A DNA stretch of 64,000 nucleotides, taken from NCBI GenBank assembly GCA_040754815.1, contig JBFMBX010000006.1:137889-201888 (forward strand), written 5' to 3'. Source of the DNA: Bellilinea sp040754815 (GTDB lineage Bacteria > Chloroflexota > Anaerolineae > Anaerolineales > Anaerolineaceae). Under the pieces are notes generated by a model. That model saw nothing but the letters and a program-made list of their open reading frames with translations. It had not been told where the DNA came from and ran no database searches. This document shows positions 8,239 to 16,041 of the stretch, piece by piece. Numbering within the stretch: position 1 is the first letter of the stretch; the number at the start of each line of letters is the position of its first letter. The position numbers and the translations under genes were made by a program.

Positions 8239-9006
8239 ATGTTCAAAGTTCGCAAAAAAAGCCCAAAGCCCCCTGTTCCAAAGAAGAAAAAGGTCAACCG
8301 TGCAGATTTGACCATTCCGGAGCATCTCAACGAATTGCGCCAGAGGCTGCTGCGCGGACTGGTGGCGTTGATTGTGGCGGTGCTGGCCTGCTTTGCGTTC
8401 GGCGAGCGCCTGATTCAGGTACTGGCTTTTCCAATCGGTGGTGTTGAGCGGCTGATTTCCATTGAAGTGACCGAAAATGTCTCCGTGTTTATGCGGGTTT
8501 CTCTGCTGGGGGGTTTCATTATCGCTTTCCCTTATCTTTTATACGAAGCACTGGCTTATATCCGCCCCGCACTGGAAGAGAACGAGTGGCGCGGTCTGTT
8601 GATTGCCATTCCTTTTGCCACCTTGTTATTCATAAGCGGGGTGTTGTTTGCCTATTTTGTCATGCTGCCGGCAGCCTTGCCTTTTTTGATCAGTTTCATT
8701 GGCATCACCACGACGCCGCGGTTATCCAATTATTTCAGTTTTGTGACCGGTTTGTTATTCTGGATTGGGGTGAGTTTTGAAACGCCGCTGGCGGTCTATT
8801 TGCTGGCGCGTTTTCGCCTTGTCACCGCTCATTCGCTGGCCAGACAGTGGCGGGTTGCCGTGGTGGTCATTGCCGTGCTGGCTGCTTTTGTCACCCCCAC
8901 GCCAGACCCGGTTAACATGGGGCTGCTGATGCTGCCGCTGCTCGTGTTGTATCTTTTGAGCATTGGCATGGCAAAAATCGCCAACCCGGTCAGAAATGAA
9001 GAATAA
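8239..9006 (+). CDS. tatC: Twin-arginine translocase subunit TatC
   Basis: 255 residues. TatC binds the twin-arginine signal peptide and forms the core of the Tat export complex for folded proteins. After a basic N-terminus (KKSPKPPVPKKKK) comes the conserved IPEHLNELRQRLLR at about 30-43, then six hydrophobic segments (about 45-60, 90-108, 121-145, 163-180, 200-216, 219-238). FAYFVMLPAALPF and FVTPTPDP fit the FxxF...P and TPxPD-like motifs of TatC. tatA follows after 42 bases in the same direction. Confidence 0.95.
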   Translation: MFKVRKKSPKPPVPKKKKVNRADLTIPEHLNELRQRLLRGLVALIVAVLACFAFGERLIQVLAFPIGGVERLISIEVTENVSVFMRVSLLGGFIIAFPYLLYEALAYIRPALEENEWRGLLIAIPFATLLFISGVLFAYFVMLPAALPFLISFIGITTTPRLSNYFSFVTGLLFWIGVSFETPLAVYLLARFRLVTAHSLARQWRVAVVVIAVLAAFVTPTPDPVNMGLLMLPLLVLYLLSIGMAKIANPVRNEE

Positions 9007-9048
9007 AATCTTTTTGTGATAGAATTTTGAGTGGAAGGAGTTTAGACG

Positions 9049-9231
9049 ATGATTAGGAATTTCAGCGGCTGGGAATTGCTGATTGTTCTGGCGATTGTGC
9101 TGCTTTTATTCGGGGTTGGCAGAATTTCGAAAATTGCCAAAGAATTGGGCAGTGGTATTCGCGCCTTTCGCGAGGGATTGAAAGGCGAGCAAGAGAACAA
9201 TCCAGAAAAAGATCAGACGGACGCGCCGTAA
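9049..9231 (+). CDS. tatA: Tat translocase subunit TatA
   Basis: 60 residues, typical of TatA/E. One N-terminal membrane helix (about 7-22, WELLIVLAIVLLLFG), the hinge residues FGVGRI, then an amphipathic helix (SKIAKELGSGIRAFREGLKG) and an acidic tail. It would form the protein-conducting ring with TatC. Strong GGAAGGAG ribosome site. Its stop is nine bases from the end of the convergent tatB-like gene. Confidence 0.93.
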   Translation: MIRNFSGWELLIVLAIVLLLFGVGRISKIAKELGSGIRAFREGLKGEQENNPEKDQTDAP

Positions 9232-9240
9232 GATACTTTA

Positions 9241-9675
9241 CTAAGCATCATCGGTGCGCTCGGAGGGGGAATTTTCCGATTCCGCTTCCGCCGAAGGCGG
9301 CTCGCTTTGCACGGGTGATCTGGAAGAAGGCGGGGGAGGCTGCCATGCCTGCGTGCGCCGGCGGGGGTCTAACGGTTGAAGGTCTTCATCGCTGAGGCCG
9401 ATATCTCCGGGCAATTCTTCCGAAAATTCCTGCAGAGTCTGGCGGGTTTTCTGGTTGAATTCTTCCAGACCTGCCTCCCGCACGAGGATGGTCGGCATTT
9501 CGCGGATTTCGCGGGTGGTATCCATAAAAATCTTCCAAAATGGCGAACGGATGACGGCACGAACTCCTCTGGCAAGGGTCAGGCCGGCTTTTTTCATGCC
9601 GTCCGGGCCGAGCAAAATCAATGCCAGAACGAAAATAAAGAGCAGTTCGCCGAATCCGATGTTGAAGATTTCCAT
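9241..9675 (-). CDS. TatB-like subunit
   Basis: 144 residues. An N-terminal membrane helix (about 2-22, IFNIGFGELLFIFVLALILLG) with the TatA/B hinge LGPDGMKK is followed by a long amphipathic region and a Pro/Ser/Glu-rich tail. The length and the Glu early in the helix (FGELL) fit TatB rather than TatA. TatB helps TatC recognise signal peptides. It is encoded opposite tatC-tatA, not in the usual tatABC order, and has its own promoter at 9714-9742. Distinguishing TatA from TatB by sequence alone is not fully safe. Confidence 0.8.
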   Translation of the reverse strand: MEIFNIGFGELLFIFVLALILLGPDGMKKAGLTLARGVRAVIRSPFWKIFMDTTREIREMPTILVREAGLEEFNQKTRQTLQEFSEELPGDIGLSDEDLQPLDPRRRTQAWQPPPPSSRSPVQSEPPSAEAESENSPSERTDDA

Positions 9676-9713
9676 TTATGCCCGGGTTACCATCTCAATC
9701 GAGTGATAAAGGA

Positions 9714-9742
9714 ATTATAAAGCCAAAACCTGTGAATAACAA
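9714..9742 (-). promoter_or_regulatory. Promoter of the tatB-like gene
   Basis: Minus strand TTGTTA (9742-9737), 17-base spacer, TATAAT (9719-9714), about 40 bases before the start codon. The rest of the gap to 9970 holds no convincing gene, only the terminator hairpin at 9913-9944. Confidence 0.6.
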
Positions 9743-9912
9743 AACCGCCCTGAAAAAACAAAAACGGCCTTTCCAAACCCTGTACACGGGCAGGAAACGT
9801 TCTTTTCACGCTGGCGCCGTTCCTATAGAATATAGATGAGATTTGTAATTCAATGCCAGTTGCTCCTCCTGGGTAAAGCGGTGAATGGGAAGCCGCGGGT
9901 TGGGTTTGGAAA

Positions 9913-9944
9913 GCTGCGCCGTCCAAAATTAAGGACGGCGCAGC
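9913..9944 (-). terminator. Hairpin after the acetyl-CoA synthetase gene
   Basis: GCTGCGCCGTCC, 8-base loop, GGACGGCGCAGC: a perfect 12-bp stem 27 bases past the stop of the minus-strand gene. The minus strand continues with only a short T-run (TTTCC), so termination may be partial. Confidence 0.7.
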
Positions 9945-9970
9945 GCATTAACTCAAAGATGTTTGCGGGG

Positions 9971-12061
9971 CTATGAAAGAAGGATGCGCCCGTCCAGCGC
10001 CAGTGCGCCGTGCGCAAAGACGCGCAGGGGGTTGATTTCCATTTCGGCAATTTGCGGAAAATCTAGCGCCAGCTGACTGAGCCGCAGAATGATCTCCACC
10101 ACGGCCTCGATATCCGCGGGGGTTTCGCCGCGCAGGCCGCCGAGAAGTTTACCGGCGCGGGTTTGATGAATCATCTCCAGCGCATCATGCCGGGAGAGGG
10201 GAGCCACCCGAAAGGACACATCGCCGAATAATTCCACATAGATACCCCCCAGACCGAACATCATAAGCGGGCCAAAGTTGGGGTCGCGGCGCATGCCGAT
10301 GATCACTTCCTGCCCTTTTTCGGCCATGCGTTCCACCAGCACGCCTTCCAGACGGGCGTGCGGCAGGCGGGATGCGATGCCGCTCAGCATGTCGTGATAG
10401 GCTGCCGTGACTGACTGCGGGTCAGTTAAGTTCAGGCGAATACCGCCGACATCGGATTTATGCAGGATATCCGGCGAAACAATTTTTAGCGCCACCGGAA
10501 AGCCGATTTGCGCGGCGATTTCGGCGGCTTCTTCGGCGCTGCGGGCCGGCGCAGCGGAAATCAGCGGAATGCCGTAAGATGCGAACAGCGGCCGGGTTTC
10601 TGCCTCACCCAGTGCGGAGTGACCGGCGGCACGGTCGAGCAGCGCGGCTGCCTTTTGGCGGTCAATGCCGTCCGGTTGAACCGGCTCAAAGGCTGGTTGA
10701 GCCTTCCAGCGGGCGTATTGCAGCATGGCGCCCAGCACGCGGCCGGGAATTTCCGGAAAGATGTACATGGGAACTCCGCTGGCGTGCAGCCGTTGGCGGG
10801 CTTTTTCGATGCTCCATTCACCCATAAAACAGGTCAACACCGGTTTCTGGCGCGGGGCACTTACCTGAATGATTTTTTCTGCCACTTCCAGCGGGTTGAC
10901 CAGAGCCTGCGGCACGAGAATGACCACCGCTGCATCCACATTGGGGTCGGCCAGCGCCTGCTGCAGGGCAAATTCATAGTCCGGCGGTTCGGCACCGCCC
11001 AGCATGTCAATCGGATTGGCAACCTGTGCGGCCGGGTTGAGCCGTGCCCGCAGAGCATTGCGGGTTTCTTCCTGCAAATCGGCAATCTGTAAACCGTTCA
11101 CGGCCAGACTATCCGAGAGAAGCGCGGCCGGTCCGCCGGCGTTGGTGATGATGGCCACGCGGTTGCCCGCCGGCAGGGGCTGGTGAGCAAGCGCCATGGA
11201 AATATCGAATAAATCGCTGACCGTTTCCGCTTCAATGACGCCGCATTGATGAAAAGCCGCGCGGTAGGCCGAATGTGAGCCGGCCAGTGAACCGGTATGT
11301 GAGGATACCGCCCGCGCGCCTGCACCGGTGCGGCCGGCTTTGAGCAGGACGATGGGTTTTTGTGGGGTTACCCGGCGGGCAACCTGCATAAAGCGCTGCC
11401 CATCGCGTATCATTTCCACATAAACGGCGATGACGCGGGTATGCTCTTCCTCGCTCAGGTATTCGATGACATCGGTTTCGGTGATATCGGCTTCGTTGCC
11501 GAGGCTGGCAAAATTGGCAAAGCCGACGAATTTGTTGCGGATGTAATCTACTACCCCGCCGCCCACCGCGCCGGATTGGGAAATGAAGCCGATGCCGCCC
11601 TTTTCCGGCACTCCTTGAATGAAGGTGGTATTCAAACCGGAGTACAGGTCGAGCGTGCCGACACAATTCGGGCCAATCAGGCGCATCTGATAGCGGGCGG
11701 CAATCTCCAAAATTTGCTTTTCCAGCGCGGCACCCCCTTCACCCACTTCCTTGAACCCGCCGGATATGATAATAACGGCGCGGATGCCGCGTTTTCCGCA
11801 AGCCTCCAGTGTGGCAGGGATGGCCGGCGCCGGCAGGACAATCACGGCCAGATCAACCGGCTCCGGCACGGCGGAAATATCTGCATAACATTTCAAGCCA
11901 AGGATTTCATCGGCTTTGGGGTTGACCGGCGCAATCTGCCCCCCATAGCCGTAGAGCGTCATGTTGCGCAAGATGCCGTAACTCAGTTTATTGGGTGTGG
12001 CAGATGCACCAATGATGGCCACCCCTCGCGGGGCAAAAAATGGTTTCAAGCCGGGTTGCAT
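9971..12061 (-). CDS. Acetate-CoA ligase (ADP-forming), fused alpha-beta
   Basis: 696 residues. Family reaction: acyl-CoA + ADP + Pi to acid + CoA + ATP, a substrate-level phosphorylation step of fermentation. Order: CoA-binding Rossmann domain (about 5-125, GVAIIGASATPNKLS), ligase-CoA flavodoxin-like domains (about 150-440) with the likely phospho-histidine H255 in SSHTGSLAG, then an ATP-grasp domain (about 480-696: FPVALKIVSPDILHKSDVGG, and ending AEMEINPLRVF). The alpha and beta parts are fused, unlike the two-gene archaeal form. I chose the ATG at 12061, with GGAGG five bases upstream, over a TTG one codon earlier. Substrate (acetate or another acid) is not resolved. It could recover ATP from acyl-CoA made by the oxidoreductase encoded at 57-59.7 kb. 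Confidence 0.92.
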   Translation of the reverse strand: MQPGLKPFFAPRGVAIIGASATPNKLSYGILRNMTLYGYGGQIAPVNPKADEILGLKCYADISAVPEPVDLAVIVLPAPAIPATLEACGKRGIRAVIIISGGFKEVGEGGAALEKQILEIAARYQMRLIGPNCVGTLDLYSGLNTTFIQGVPEKGGIGFISQSGAVGGGVVDYIRNKFVGFANFASLGNEADITETDVIEYLSEEEHTRVIAVYVEMIRDGQRFMQVARRVTPQKPIVLLKAGRTGAGARAVSSHTGSLAGSHSAYRAAFHQCGVIEAETVSDLFDISMALAHQPLPAGNRVAIITNAGGPAALLSDSLAVNGLQIADLQEETRNALRARLNPAAQVANPIDMLGGAEPPDYEFALQQALADPNVDAAVVILVPQALVNPLEVAEKIIQVSAPRQKPVLTCFMGEWSIEKARQRLHASGVPMYIFPEIPGRVLGAMLQYARWKAQPAFEPVQPDGIDRQKAAALLDRAAGHSALGEAETRPLFASYGIPLISAAPARSAEEAAEIAAQIGFPVALKIVSPDILHKSDVGGIRLNLTDPQSVTAAYHDMLSGIASRLPHARLEGVLVERMAEKGQEVIIGMRRDPNFGPLMMFGLGGIYVELFGDVSFRVAPLSRHDALEMIHQTRAGKLLGGLRGETPADIEAVVEIILRLSQLALDFPQIAEMEINPLRVFAHGALALDGRILLS

Positions 12062-12149
12062 CAAATCCTCCTGAGAAAGGGTGGGAATGGCTTACTTATT
12101 GTAGCCAATTCAGGCTGATTTTGTTAGTGATGAAAATAATCAGTCCGGT

Positions 12150-13556
12150 TCAGCGTTCCCGGAAATACAGCGTTGTATCGTGAATTTGAATGGCATCGCC
12201 GTCGTTCAGGGCGTGGGAGGAATAGACGGGGCGTTGATTGACCAGTACCGGTGTATCGCTGAACATTACATCGAGGTAATAGCCCTTTCGGGCTTTGCGA
12301 ATCCATAATTCGATATACTCCGCGCCGGAAAGCGGAATTTTGACCGAAAAACTGGGGTCACTGCCGATGCGGAGGATGCCATCCGCCGGGAGGGGCTTTT
12401 GGAGGGGCGTTTCACCGCTGACCGGAATGATCAGGTGCGGACGCTGAAGGCGCCCGCGCCGCGAGAGACGCAGCGGATTTTTTTGATGTTGCCGCGGCAA
12501 GAGGCCGTTTACCAGCCATCTGCCGCCGGCGGCGAATGAGTGTGCCGGTGACTCGCTGGATGGAGCGGGTGGTGCTGCTGATGGACGGAGACGCTCCATC
12601 AGGCGTTGAGGCCGTAAAGCAAAGGGCAAAGGCCGCCATAACACCAGCCTTCCGGCCGTGACCAGCAGCCCCACAGAGAACATCAGCAGGGTAAAGCGGT
12701 GATGCCACAGCCACGCCGCGGCTTTGAGCCAGATGGAAAACCCCCACAATAAATCCTGACGGTACACCGGTTCGATTTCTTGAAAAATTTGATTGAGCAG
12801 GTAGGTGGTGTTGGCCAGTTGGATCTCGGCCGAAAGGCAGGTGCGGTTCAATTGCTGTAAATCGGAAAAGACGGAAGTGAGGTGAGCATCAGCGGAAGAA
12901 GTTAGCGGCGTGGCTGTGGCATAAAAATCCATGCCGTTTTCTGGCAGGCAGGCGTTGATCTGCCGGCTGAGGGCGAGGTTGGCGCGCCGGATGTCGTACA
13001 ATCGTTGGAGAACAACCGGTGTATGGCGGTAAATACCTTCTATGGCTTGCAGGTTGAGCAGGGCATCCTCACCCTGCAATTGGCGCAGCCAGATGGCAAG
13101 TTGCGGCGTATCTACCGGAGTTTGGAGCGTTTTATGGAGAGTCAGAAGGGAACGAGCAATTGCGAATAGTTGTTGCTGGTGATCAGTAGCGTTTGGAGGT
13201 GGTGCTGCAGCCGGATTGGGCAAGGAATTAATTTGCTCTCTCGCCCTCTGGATGATCTCGGCTGGCAGCAGGGTGGTTTTAAGTTTATCGAGATCGGTTA
13301 ATTGTTCTTCAAAGCCGGGCTGAGTGGCAAGCAGGATGCGGATATGTTCGATGACCGGCTGATAGGGGTTCAACGAAAGCAGCAGAGCGGCGGTTGGCAG
13401 GCCCAGCAGCAGAATCACGGCCGCCAGTGTCATTATCAGCCCAATGCGCTGCCGCCCGGCTGTGCGCTGCCAGTTTGCCCGCAGGCCGACCGCCAGCGGA
13501 GCGAGCAGCCCCCAGCCTGCAGGTTGAAAAGAAGGTTTACCTCTGCCTGTGTTCAT
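12150..13556 (-). CDS. Membrane protein with C-terminal FHA domain
   Basis: About 468 residues from the ATG at 13556; a GTG 33 codons upstream is also possible, and neither has a strong ribosome site. A membrane helix lies near residues 40-65 (IGLIMTLAAVILLLGLPTA) and another near 290-310 (FTLLMFSVGLLVTAGRLVLW). Between them is a helical, probably extracytoplasmic region of about 225 residues. After a Pro/Ser linker, the last 90 residues resemble an FHA phosphothreonine-binding domain: ILRIGSDPSFSVKIPLSG, VLVNQRPV and LNDGDAIQI. The canonical FHA Arg/Ser/His pattern is only partly kept, so phosphopeptide binding is uncertain. No kinase lies nearby. Function unknown. Confidence 0.65.
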   Translation of the reverse strand: MNTGRGKPSFQPAGWGLLAPLAVGLRANWQRTAGRQRIGLIMTLAAVILLLGLPTAALLLSLNPYQPVIEHIRILLATQPGFEEQLTDLDKLKTTLLPAEIIQRAREQINSLPNPAAAPPPNATDHQQQLFAIARSLLTLHKTLQTPVDTPQLAIWLRQLQGEDALLNLQAIEGIYRHTPVVLQRLYDIRRANLALSRQINACLPENGMDFYATATPLTSSADAHLTSVFSDLQQLNRTCLSAEIQLANTTYLLNQIFQEIEPVYRQDLLWGFSIWLKAAAWLWHHRFTLLMFSVGLLVTAGRLVLWRPLPFALRPQRLMERLRPSAAPPAPSSESPAHSFAAGGRWLVNGLLPRQHQKNPLRLSRRGRLQRPHLIIPVSGETPLQKPLPADGILRIGSDPSFSVKIPLSGAEYIELWIRKARKGYYLDVMFSDTPVLVNQRPVYSSHALNDGDAIQIHDTTLYFRER

Positions 13557-13729
13557 ATGCTCTGGCTCAATTGATAAGCCGCCCGTTTCCCCATCATTTA
13601 CAATCGTTGTTAAGTATAGAGCAATTTTGGTTAAGGGGTAAGAAAACCGCCGCACGGATTTTTTTTTGGAATAAATGGATAAAAATGGGGATCTTTTTAT
13701 TCTTACGAATTAAATTTATTCACAATTAA

Positions 13730-13758
13730 TTGACAGGTGGGCGGGGGCGTGATAGAAT
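13730..13758 (+). promoter_or_regulatory. Promoter of tRNA-Glu
   Basis: TTGACA (13730-13735), 17-base spacer, TAGAAT (13753-13758): near-perfect. The start site would lie near 13765, about nine bases before the mature tRNA. A transcript would also run into the three repeats that follow. Confidence 0.8.
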
Positions 13759-13773
13759 GTAGCCGTTCTGACC

Positions 13774-13846
13774 GCCCCCATCGTCTAGCGGCCCAGGACG
13801 GAGCCCTCTCAAGGCTCAAACAGGGATTCGAATTCCCTTGGGGGCA
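13774..13846 (+). tRNA. tRNA-Glu (anticodon CTC)
   Basis: 73 bases. The acceptor stem GCCCCCA/TGGGGGC, the D-arm TCGTCTAGCGGCCCAGGAC (typical of tRNA-Glu), the anticodon stem GAGCC/GGCTC with loop CTCTCAA (anticodon CTC at 13808-13810), and the T-arm AGGGA/TCCCT with loop TTCGAAT all pair. The discriminator is A, and CCA is not encoded. The last 20 bases recur, with changes, at the end of each of the three repeats downstream. Confidence 0.97.
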
Positions 13847-14069
13847 CAGAATTTTTTATTTAAGAGGCGGTCAAACCGGGATCCCCGGAAGGGGACGCTG
13901 TTCGAATGTCCTTGGGGGCACAGAATTTTTTATTTAAGAGGCGGTCAAACCGGGATCCCCGGAAGGGGACGCTGTTCGAATGTCCTTGGGGGCACAGAAT
14001 TTTTTTATTTAAGAGGCGGTCAAACCGGGATCCCCGGAAGGGGACGCTGTTCGCATTCCCCTGGGGGCA
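13847..14069 (+). repeat. Three 74-75 bp tandem repeats ending in tRNA-Glu 3' sequence
   Basis: Units 13847-13920, 13921-13994 and 13995-14069 lie head to tail, directly abutting the tRNA. Units 1 and 2 are identical; unit 3 has one extra T and differs in its last 20 bases. Each unit has an AT-rich start (GAATTTTTTATTTAAGAG), then TCAAACCGGGAT, a hairpin TCCCC-GGAA-GGGGA with a GNRA-type tetraloop, and an end TTCGAATGTCCTTGGGGGCA that copies the tRNA T-loop and 3' acceptor strand (TTCGAATTCCCTTGGGGGCA). The tRNA also has TCAAACAGGGAT just before its T-loop, so a unit looks like a tRNA 3' half with about 18 bases inserted. The 5' acceptor strand and the T-stem pairing are missing, so the units are not working tRNAs. 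Confidence 0.95.
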
Positions 14070-14084
14070 CAATATACCCTTCCT

Positions 14085-14483
14085 TCACGGCACAATGCCG
14101 GCGCAGGCGACGCCATCTTTCGGCGCTTCGGTGCGCTCGTTCTTCCACACCCGCCCTTCCAGTAAAATGGCGCAGGATAACTGCCCCGTCTGGCTGGGAT
14201 TGGAAGCGGTCAGGTAAACTTCTTCACCTCTTGGCACGACCACCCGTTTTTCCCACGGGGTGGTAACCGTAGTGGTTTTTGAAATGACCTCTTTGCCGGC
14301 CTGCAAGGTGATGTTAGCGTAGCCGCCGGTGGCTTCCACCCGAAAGACCAGCGCCGCTTCGGTGGGCGGGGGACGAAACACGCCCAGTAAGTTGAGTAGA
14401 ACCATAGAGCCGGCGCACAGTGCCAGCACCAGCAGAATTTGCAATAATGTGGAACGGTTGATTATTTTGGGGGATTGCGTCAC
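14085..14483 (-). CDS. Small membrane-anchored protein, MmpS-like
   Basis: 132 residues from a GTG at 14483, with AAAGG about nine bases upstream. One membrane helix (about 13-33, LLQILLVLALCAGSMVLLNL), then an extracytoplasmic beta-rich domain. The pattern VFRVEATGGYANITLQAG, a TPWEKRVVVP strand, and two cysteines in LSCAILLEG and GVACAG fit the MmpS/transport-accessory fold (YEVTG, LPW, CxIxVDG, C). No RND transporter gene is next to it, so a role beside a transporter is not supported by context. Resemblance to the fold is moderate. Confidence 0.55.
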   Translation of the reverse strand: MTQSPKIINRSTLLQILLVLALCAGSMVLLNLLGVFRPPPTEAALVFRVEATGGYANITLQAGKEVISKTTTVTTPWEKRVVVPRGEEVYLTASNPSQTGQLSCAILLEGRVWKNERTEAPKDGVACAGIVP

Positions 14484-14511
14484 TTTTTTATGCCTTTTTT
14501 ACGTCAGCGGC

Positions 14512-14538
14512 TAAAGAAACGCACGTCTTTGACGATAA
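14512..14538 (+). promoter_or_regulatory. Sigma-28 (FliA)-type promoter of flagellin
   Basis: TAAAGAAA (14512-14519), 11-base spacer, GACGATAA (14531-14538), against the known consensus TAAAGTTT-N11-GCCGATAA. It drives a leader of about 205 bases before fliC. A matching site precedes fliS (18227-18253). Confidence 0.75.
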
Positions 14539-14615
14539 CTATTATAGCAAATTGAAAGACGGAGGTGTTGAATATCGGATAATGAGGAGTAACGGTTAGT
14601 CAACCAATCGGCGGT

Positions 14616-14669
14616 GGCGCTGGTACCGGGTTCCATACCCAGCGCCGGAACGGTAGAAAGAACCCGGCG
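14616..14669 (+). promoter_or_regulatory. Structured flagellin 5' leader (possible pseudoknot/switch)
   Basis: Helix A pairs GGCGCTGG (14616-14623) with CCAGCGCC (14639-14646). Its loop contains CCGGGTTC (14626-14633), which pairs perfectly with GAACCCGG (14660-14667), giving an H-type pseudoknot. A third helix, CGCCGG (14643-14648) with CCGGCG (14664-14669), shares bases with both and excludes them. The geometry resembles a two-state RNA element. Inferred from pairing only. Confidence 0.5.
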
Positions 14670-14712
14670 GTTATCAAAATTTTTCAATCGTTTTCCAAAA
14701 CCACATTCACAA

Positions 14713-14726
14713 GGGGAAGGATCCCC
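14713..14726 (+). promoter_or_regulatory. AGGA-loop hairpin before flagellin start
   Basis: GGGGA-AGGA-TCCCC: a 5-bp stem presenting GGA in its loop, with the flagellin Shine-Dalgarno AGGAGG at 14741-14746. A GGA-loop hairpin plus a second GGA at the ribosome site is the known layout of CsrA-controlled flagellin leaders in Bacillus. No csrA or fliW gene is in the window. Confidence 0.45.
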
Positions 14727-14752
14727 GCCACACACAAACAAGGAGGTTTGAA

Positions 14753-16009
14753 ATGGCTGAGATAGATATCACTCGAATTGCCGGTAATATCGGCGCAATG
14801 AACGCCCTCAATTCTTTGCAGGGCATCAACAAGCAACTGGCGATCTACCAGACCCGTCTGGCAACCGGTAAACGCATCAATTCCGCAGCGGATGACCCGG
14901 CCGGTTTGTCCATCGCCAGCAAATTACAGTTCCGCTCGGAAGGTTTGAAAGTTGCCCTCGGCAACATCGGCGATGCCAAGAACCTGCTGGCGGTGGCCGA
15001 AGCGGGCGTGAGCCGCATCAACGACATTCTGGTGCAAATGCGCAACAAAGCCGCCCAGGCCGCCAGCGACACCATGGGCTCGGCCGAGCGCGACATCATC
15101 AAAACCCAGCTGGCTGCTTATGCTGCTCAAATTGACGATATTGCGGCGCAGACCGAATGGAACGGCAACAAATTAATTGATGCCAGTTACTATTCCACCG
15201 CCTTGACTTTCCAAACCGGTTACGGCCAGAATGACTTCACCTCGGTCAGCGGGCTGGATAATCTGGCAGCGACCGGCAGCAACAATGGGCGCAACAGCCT
15301 GAAACTGGCGACGAAAACCGGCGCTTCCACAGCCGCAGTTGGGACGGATGCCAGTGATATCATTGATGACACCGCGGGCGTCAGCACCAGCGGCACGATC
15401 AACGCAAACCTGAGCGAACTCAATTCCGGTACATACACCGTGAGGGTTGAGGCCAATGGGGCCAGCTCGGTGGTGCGCCTGTACGACGGCAGCGGTTCAA
15501 CCCAATACCTCATTGCCCAAAATGCAGATGGAAGCGGTGCGGTTGGCTATGGACTGACCGTTGACCTCTCCGGTGGTGATGTAGCCGTCAATTTTGGTAA
15601 TGGGCTGGTAGTCAACCTGAATGGTGGTCTTGCCAACGGTACTTATAACGCCACTGTGAACTTTACCAAAGCGGGCACCTATGATGTGCAGAAAAACGGT
15701 GATAGCGGCGGCGCACTGGTAACCGCTCAGGACTTCCGCGATTACATGACCTATCTGGACGGCAAGCTGGATTACGTTGCGGAACAGATGTCCACTTTGG
15801 GTGCCTTTATCGGCCGCTTGAACTTCAAGGAAGATCAGGTGGCTGCCTCCCAGATCAACGTCGAAGCCGCGTACAACCGCATCATGAACGCCAACATGGC
15901 CGAAGAACAGGTCAATGCCAGCAAGTACCTGATCCTGCAGCAGACGGCAACCGCGATGCTGGCGCAGGCCAACACTGCTCCGCAGTTCCTGCTCTCGCTG
16001 TTCCGCTAA
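14753..16009 (+). CDS. fliC: Flagellin
   Basis: 418 residues. The filament subunit, exported through the flagellar type III system. The conserved N-terminal D0/D1 helices span about 10-140 (GAMNALNSL, LATGKRINSAADDPAGLSIA, NLLAVAEAGVSRINDIL) and the C-terminal D1/D0 about 325-418 (ASQINVEAAYNRIMNANMAE, ending PQFLLSLFR). The middle (about 145-320) is a variable, Ser/Thr/Asn/Gly-rich surface domain, as is usual. AGGAGG precedes the ATG by six bases. It has a sigma-28-type promoter and a long folded leader. A perfect hairpin separates it from fliD. Confidence 0.96.
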   Translation: MAEIDITRIAGNIGAMNALNSLQGINKQLAIYQTRLATGKRINSAADDPAGLSIASKLQFRSEGLKVALGNIGDAKNLLAVAEAGVSRINDILVQMRNKAAQAASDTMGSAERDIIKTQLAAYAAQIDDIAAQTEWNGNKLIDASYYSTALTFQTGYGQNDFTSVSGLDNLAATGSNNGRNSLKLATKTGASTAAVGTDASDIIDDTAGVSTSGTINANLSELNSGTYTVRVEANGASSVVRLYDGSGSTQYLIAQNADGSGAVGYGLTVDLSGGDVAVNFGNGLVVNLNGGLANGTYNATVNFTKAGTYDVQKNGDSGGALVTAQDFRDYMTYLDGKLDYVAEQMSTLGAFIGRLNFKEDQVAASQINVEAAYNRIMNANMAEEQVNASKYLILQQTATAMLAQANTAPQFLLSLFR

Positions 16010-16041
16010 ACCCCGGACGTGACCGTCCGCCGATGGCAGCA

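Noticed and set aside
9676..10050. Small minus-strand genes between tatB and the acetyl-CoA synthetase gene
   Set aside because: The open frames overlap the hairpin and the synthetase C-terminus and show no ribosome site or recognisable motif.
13847..14069. CRISPR array
   Set aside because: The three units are contiguous and near identical over their whole length, with no unique spacers, and no cas genes are nearby.
13737..14266. Repetitive protein-coding genes across the tRNA repeats on both strands
   Set aside because: These frames read through the tRNA and the tandem units and repeat only because the DNA repeats; they lack ribosome sites and family features.
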